The position numbers and the translations under genes are program-made. Below are positions 15,167 to 17,678 of a stretch of DNA of 17,678 nt, one piece after another. Location of the stretch: assembly GCA_002429085.1 (NCBI GenBank), contig DIYR01000181.1:1-17678 (forward strand). Direction: 5' to 3'. The notes under the pieces are model-generated. The model did no database searches and was not told the origin of the DNA. It saw only the letters and a program-made list of their open reading frames with translations. How positions within the stretch are numbered: the stretch's first letter is position 1; each line of letters opens with the position of its first letter. The DNA is from Flavobacteriales bacterium UBA6049. GTDB lineage: Bacteria > Bacteroidota > Bacteroidia > Flavobacteriales_G > Salibacteraceae.

Positions 15167-15711
15167 GGATTGATTATTTCATCAACAGATATATCAAATG
15201 GTTCACGAGGTAAACGTTGAACCATTTGTTTTTTATAAGCTAATGCAATCGTATAGCTATTGGGGTGTAATGCTAAAAAACGATCATAAAAACCTCCACC
15301 ATACCCTATTCGGTATCCCTCTTTGTCAAATACAAGGCCTGGTACTAAGATAACGTCAGGTGACTCAGTAATAGATGCAATATCATTACTTGGAGCTAGA
15401 ATGCCATATTTTCCTTTAGTAAGATCTGACATTGATTGGATGGGAACCATTTCCATACCTTCTGCTTTGCTAATTATTCTAGGTACAGATATTCGTTTAC
15501 CCAATTTCCTCAACTCTGCTATAATTGCAACTGTATTGATTTCGGTTCCGTAAGAAACATAGCAACTAACATGATCTGCTTCTATGACTTTCTCATGTTC
15601 CACAAAATTTGATAGTAGTTTGAGATCCCAACCTTCTCGAATGGCTGCATCTAATTCATCACGTTCGGCTAAGAACAGAGCTCTAAGTTGAGATTTAGAC
15701 CCCATTGACAT
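15163..15711 (-). CDS. 5-formyltetrahydrofolate cyclo-ligase
   Basis: A 182-residue ATP-dependent enzyme (MTHFS / YgfA family) that converts 5-formyl-THF to 5,10-methenyl-THF, returning stored folate to one-carbon metabolism. Family signatures: N-terminal basic helix 'SKSQLRALFLAERDEL', 'VSCYVSYGTEINT' at 48-60, 'RISVPRI', 'LVPGLVFDKEGYRIGYGGGF' and 'YDRFLA', where the Gly-rich 134-145 segment binds phosphate. The length is normal. ATG 15711 directly abuts the TAA of the upstream repeat-protein gene (no gap), so it is coupled to it; a second in-frame ATG two codons on (MSMGSK) could serve instead. The 3' end overlaps gpmI by 4 bp, tail to tail. Confidence 0.94.
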   Translation of the reverse strand: MSMGSKSQLRALFLAERDELDAAIREGWDLKLLSNFVEHEKVIEADHVSCYVSYGTEINTVAIIAELRKLGKRISVPRIISKAEGMEMVPIQSMSDLTKGKYGILAPSNDIASITESPDVILVPGLVFDKEGYRIGYGGGFYDRFLALHPNSYTIALAYKKQMVQRLPREPFDISVDEIINP

Positions 15712-17678
15712 TTAATGATTCTCTTTATAGGTGTTGATGTGATGATAGTACGTATCACTTGTTACACGCTTTCCGTTGATGTAATGAAGCTTTAATCCCC
15801 AAGGGTACTTGATTTCGAAGAGTTGTCTCCCCAAACCATTCTCTACAATTACTGTTTTCTTGATCACTCGGTAACCTTGATCGGTCTCTTCTTCTGTTAA
15901 TCCTTCTGGGAAACGCTTAGCCAAGCCTGCTGGACTATTCTCTTCTAATCTACGAATACGTTCTTGTCTTCTTTTTTCTTCTAATTCAGCTCTTTTTCTA
16001 CGCTCCTCTTCCTCGCGCATTCTCCTTGCGGCTTCTTCTTTCCTTCTTTTCAGTGCCAACTCTTCTCTAAGAATATCCCATTGTTCTTCAGCATCCGCCA
16101 GTTTAGAAGCAATTCCAGCTTCATCTGGTTTTAGGTCAACAGCCATCCCATATTGTTCAACAGCAGCTTTAAAATCTCCTTCACTCATCGCAGCATCACC
16201 AGCACTTACTGCATTATCGAATTGCTGCTGCAATGCAGCAGCTCTTGCAGCGGCTTCTTCTGCCCTTCTTCTCGCTTCTTCTTCAGCTTTTCTTCTAGCT
16301 TCTTCCTCTGCCTTTTTTCTTGCAGCTTCTTCTGCTGCTAACCTTTCGGCCTCTGCTCTAGCAGCTGCCTCTGCCTCTCTTAAGGCAGTTAATTGATCAT
16401 TCGCTTGTCTTAATTGATCGCGTGCATCTTGGTCGCTTGGGAATAACTCGAGCGCTCTTTCAAAACTACCAACAGCACTTTCCCATTGTTCGTTTACAAC
16501 AGCATCTCTACCAGCCACCATAGCTGCTTCAAACTCACTTTGCTTCTCAGCCGCCAAACGCTCTGCTTCTGCAGCAGCTGCTTCTTCTTCTCTCGCTAAT
16601 TGCTCTAAACGATTAACCTCGTCAATACGTTCTTTGGCACCCATCGCCTCCGGCTTCAAATCACTTGCTTCACCAAAAGCCGCACGAGCAGCATCCCATT
16701 CTTTGTTACGAAGAGCTTCTTCTCCTTGGCTCATTAAAGCACTATACTGATTTTCTAAGGCTTCTTTTTGAGCCTTTAGTTCCTCTTCTTTGGCTGCAAT
16801 AGCTGCTAATTGAGTTGTTGGATATTCATTAGACATATCCATATCTAGAGCAGTTTGATATCCTTGTTGCGCCAAGATATAATCGCCTTCTGCAAATGCT
16901 GCATCTGCTTGTTGAATCAACATAGCATACTTTGATTCTGCTTCAGCTTTCGCTGCCTCGGCTGCTTCAGCTGCGGCCTGCTCTGCTTTTAATTGTTCTA
17001 GTTCTTTTTGTGCCTTTCCTAATTGCTTGCTAACCGATTTTTCATCTGGCTTAATAGCTAAAGCCGCTTGGTAGGATGCTACTGCCGTTTCAAAATCGCC
17101 TGATGCCATAGATGCATCTGCCGTAGTAAGTGCTTCAACAAATGCTGCTTCCTTCTCTGCTTCAGCTTGAGCAGCTGCCTCTTCAGCTGCGGCTGCATTT
17201 GCAATAGCCTCTTCAATAGCTGTTAATTGAGCAGTAGGATGCGCCTCTCCTGGTTTCAACGCCAATGCCTCCTGATAAAACGATCTCGCATCATCATACT
17301 TCTGAGAACCGAATGCCGCATCTGCCTTAGAGATAACCCCTTGGTATTCTTGATCCAATTCAGCTTGAGCTGCAGCTTCCGCTGCCTGTTGTTCTGCAGC
17401 AACTGCATCAGCTATACCTTGCTGACTAGCCGTAATTTGAGTAGTTGGATAAGACTCACTTGGTTTAATACCTTGTGCTTCTTCGTATAAACTGATCGCC
17501 TTTTCAAAGTCTTTCGATTGATACGCTGCATCAGCTTTTGAGATAATCGCCTGATAGTTCGCATCTATCTCAGCTTGAGCTGCAGCTTCCGTTGCCTGTT
17601 GTTCTGCAGCAGCTGCATCAGCTATACCTTGCTGACTAGCCGTAATTTGAGTAGTTGGATAAGACTCACTTGGTTTAA
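15712..17678 (-). CDS. Large Ala/Glu-rich TPR-like repeat protein (5' partial)
   Basis: The frame is open to the right edge: at least 655 residues, N-terminus missing; the TTG at 17358 is an internal Leu. It is built from about eight TPR-like hairpins, each reading roughly 'A(D/G)AA...G.(F/Y/W)..A...Y..AL.LKP', for example 'KADAAYQSKDFEKAISLYEE', 'TADASMASGDFETAVASYQA', 'SAGDAAMSEGDFKAAVEQYG'. Between them run charged Ala/Glu/Lys/Arg segments that should form long helices or coiled coil. The most basic segment is followed by a compact C-terminal domain of about 65 residues, from 'FPEGLTEEETDQGYRVIKK' to the end, with 'KYPWGLKLHYINGKRVT'. I recall similar ends in Bacteroidota repeat proteins but cannot name the domain. 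No TM helix is visible in this part; a signal or anchor may lie outside. Its role is unknown; a scaffold is plausible. Ala-rich codons raise its GC above its neighbours. Confidence 0.8.
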   Translation of the reverse strand, partial: KPSESYPTTQITASQQGIADAAAAEQQATEAAAQAEIDANYQAIISKADAAYQSKDFEKAISLYEEAQGIKPSESYPTTQITASQQGIADAVAAEQQAAEAAAQAELDQEYQGVISKADAAFGSQKYDDARSFYQEALALKPGEAHPTAQLTAIEEAIANAAAAEEAAAQAEAEKEAAFVEALTTADASMASGDFETAVASYQAALAIKPDEKSVSKQLGKAQKELEQLKAEQAAAEAAEAAKAEAESKYAMLIQQADAAFAEGDYILAQQGYQTALDMDMSNEYPTTQLAAIAAKEEELKAQKEALENQYSALMSQGEEALRNKEWDAARAAFGEASDLKPEAMGAKERIDEVNRLEQLAREEEAAAAEAERLAAEKQSEFEAAMVAGRDAVVNEQWESAVGSFERALELFPSDQDARDQLRQANDQLTALREAEAAARAEAERLAAEEAARKKAEEEARRKAEEEARRRAEEAAARAAALQQQFDNAVSAGDAAMSEGDFKAAVEQYGMAVDLKPDEAGIASKLADAEEQWDILREELALKRRKEEAARRMREEEERRKRAELEEKRRQERIRRLEENSPAGLAKRFPEGLTEEETDQGYRVIKKTVIVENGLGRQLFEIKYPWGLKLHYINGKRVTSDTYYHHINTYKENH
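17361..17468. repeat. Tandem 210-bp repeat, copy A (108 bp visible match)
   Basis: This 108-bp stretch matches 17571-17678 at 106 of 108 positions with an offset of exactly 210 bp (70 codons), keeping the reading frame of the repeat protein. The two differences (17382 and 17402) both change an amino acid (Ala/Thr and Val/Ala). The next copy is cut by the window edge. Confidence 0.9.
17571..17678. repeat. Tandem 210-bp repeat, copy B (runs off the edge)
   Basis: Partner of 17361-17468, with 106 of 108 identical positions. It encodes 'KPSESYPTTQITASQQGIAD' and the following Ala/Gln-rich linker. The match reaches the last base of the window, so the duplicated unit, and perhaps further copies, continues beyond it. 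Confidence 0.9.

Noticed and set aside
16153..16341. Ser/Cys/Phe-rich ORF on the + strand
   Set aside because: It is the antisense of the Ala/Glu/Arg-rich coding strand; its composition is a mirror of that low complexity.
17361..17678. CRISPR-like or mobile-element repeat
   Set aside because: The 210-bp period is in frame inside a coding region and encodes TPR-like units; no spacers, inverted ends or transposase are present.

Overview
The window looks like chromosomal DNA of a marine-type Bacteroidota, most likely Flavobacteriia. The evidence is low-GC sequence, a cell-surface protein ending in a type IX secretion sorting domain, Bacteroidota-specific families (DUF2452, DUF3667), and several matches to the Bacteroidota -7 promoter element TAnnTTTG. 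There is no sign of phage, insertion sequences, CRISPR arrays, tRNA or rRNA. The assignment rests on family knowledge; no database search was run.

Left part (1-1142): the 3' end of a secreted kelch-repeat protein with a C-terminal type IX sorting domain, closed by a strong intrinsic terminator.

Efflux operon (about 1319-9045, + strand): a GbsR/MarR-type regulator, a TolC-family outer-membrane channel carrying an extra N-terminal periplasmic-binding-protein-like domain, a lipoprotein membrane-fusion adaptor, a 1036-residue RND pump, and a six-TM potassium-channel-like protein. All junctions are overlapping or a few bases apart, so this should be one transcript. Two near-identical palindromes (GTTTCC-N6-GGAAAC), 65 bp apart, precede the regulator and are the obvious candidates for its operators. 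This is the most unusual part of the window: a tripartite pump whose outer-membrane channel carries a potential ligand-binding domain and whose operon ends in an ion channel. yqgE follows in the same direction with its own candidate promoter.

Middle part (9636-13543, - strand): class IV aminotransferase and a GmhB-like HAD phosphatase (coupled pair, HAD first), a rhomboid protease, and a three-gene unit DUF2452 / lipoprotein with an NTF2-like fold / DUF3667 zinc-ribbon membrane protein.

Right part: gpmI (glycolysis) on + is transcribed divergently from the DUF2452 unit and overlaps tail to tail with a 5-formyltetrahydrofolate cyclo-ligase gene on -. That gene directly abuts a large Ala/Glu-rich TPR-like repeat protein which runs off the right edge and carries a recent 210-bp tandem duplication. 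Three genes (yqgE, rhomboid, DUF2452) have a -7-like element exactly 4 nt before ATG, suggesting leaderless or nearly leaderless mRNAs.
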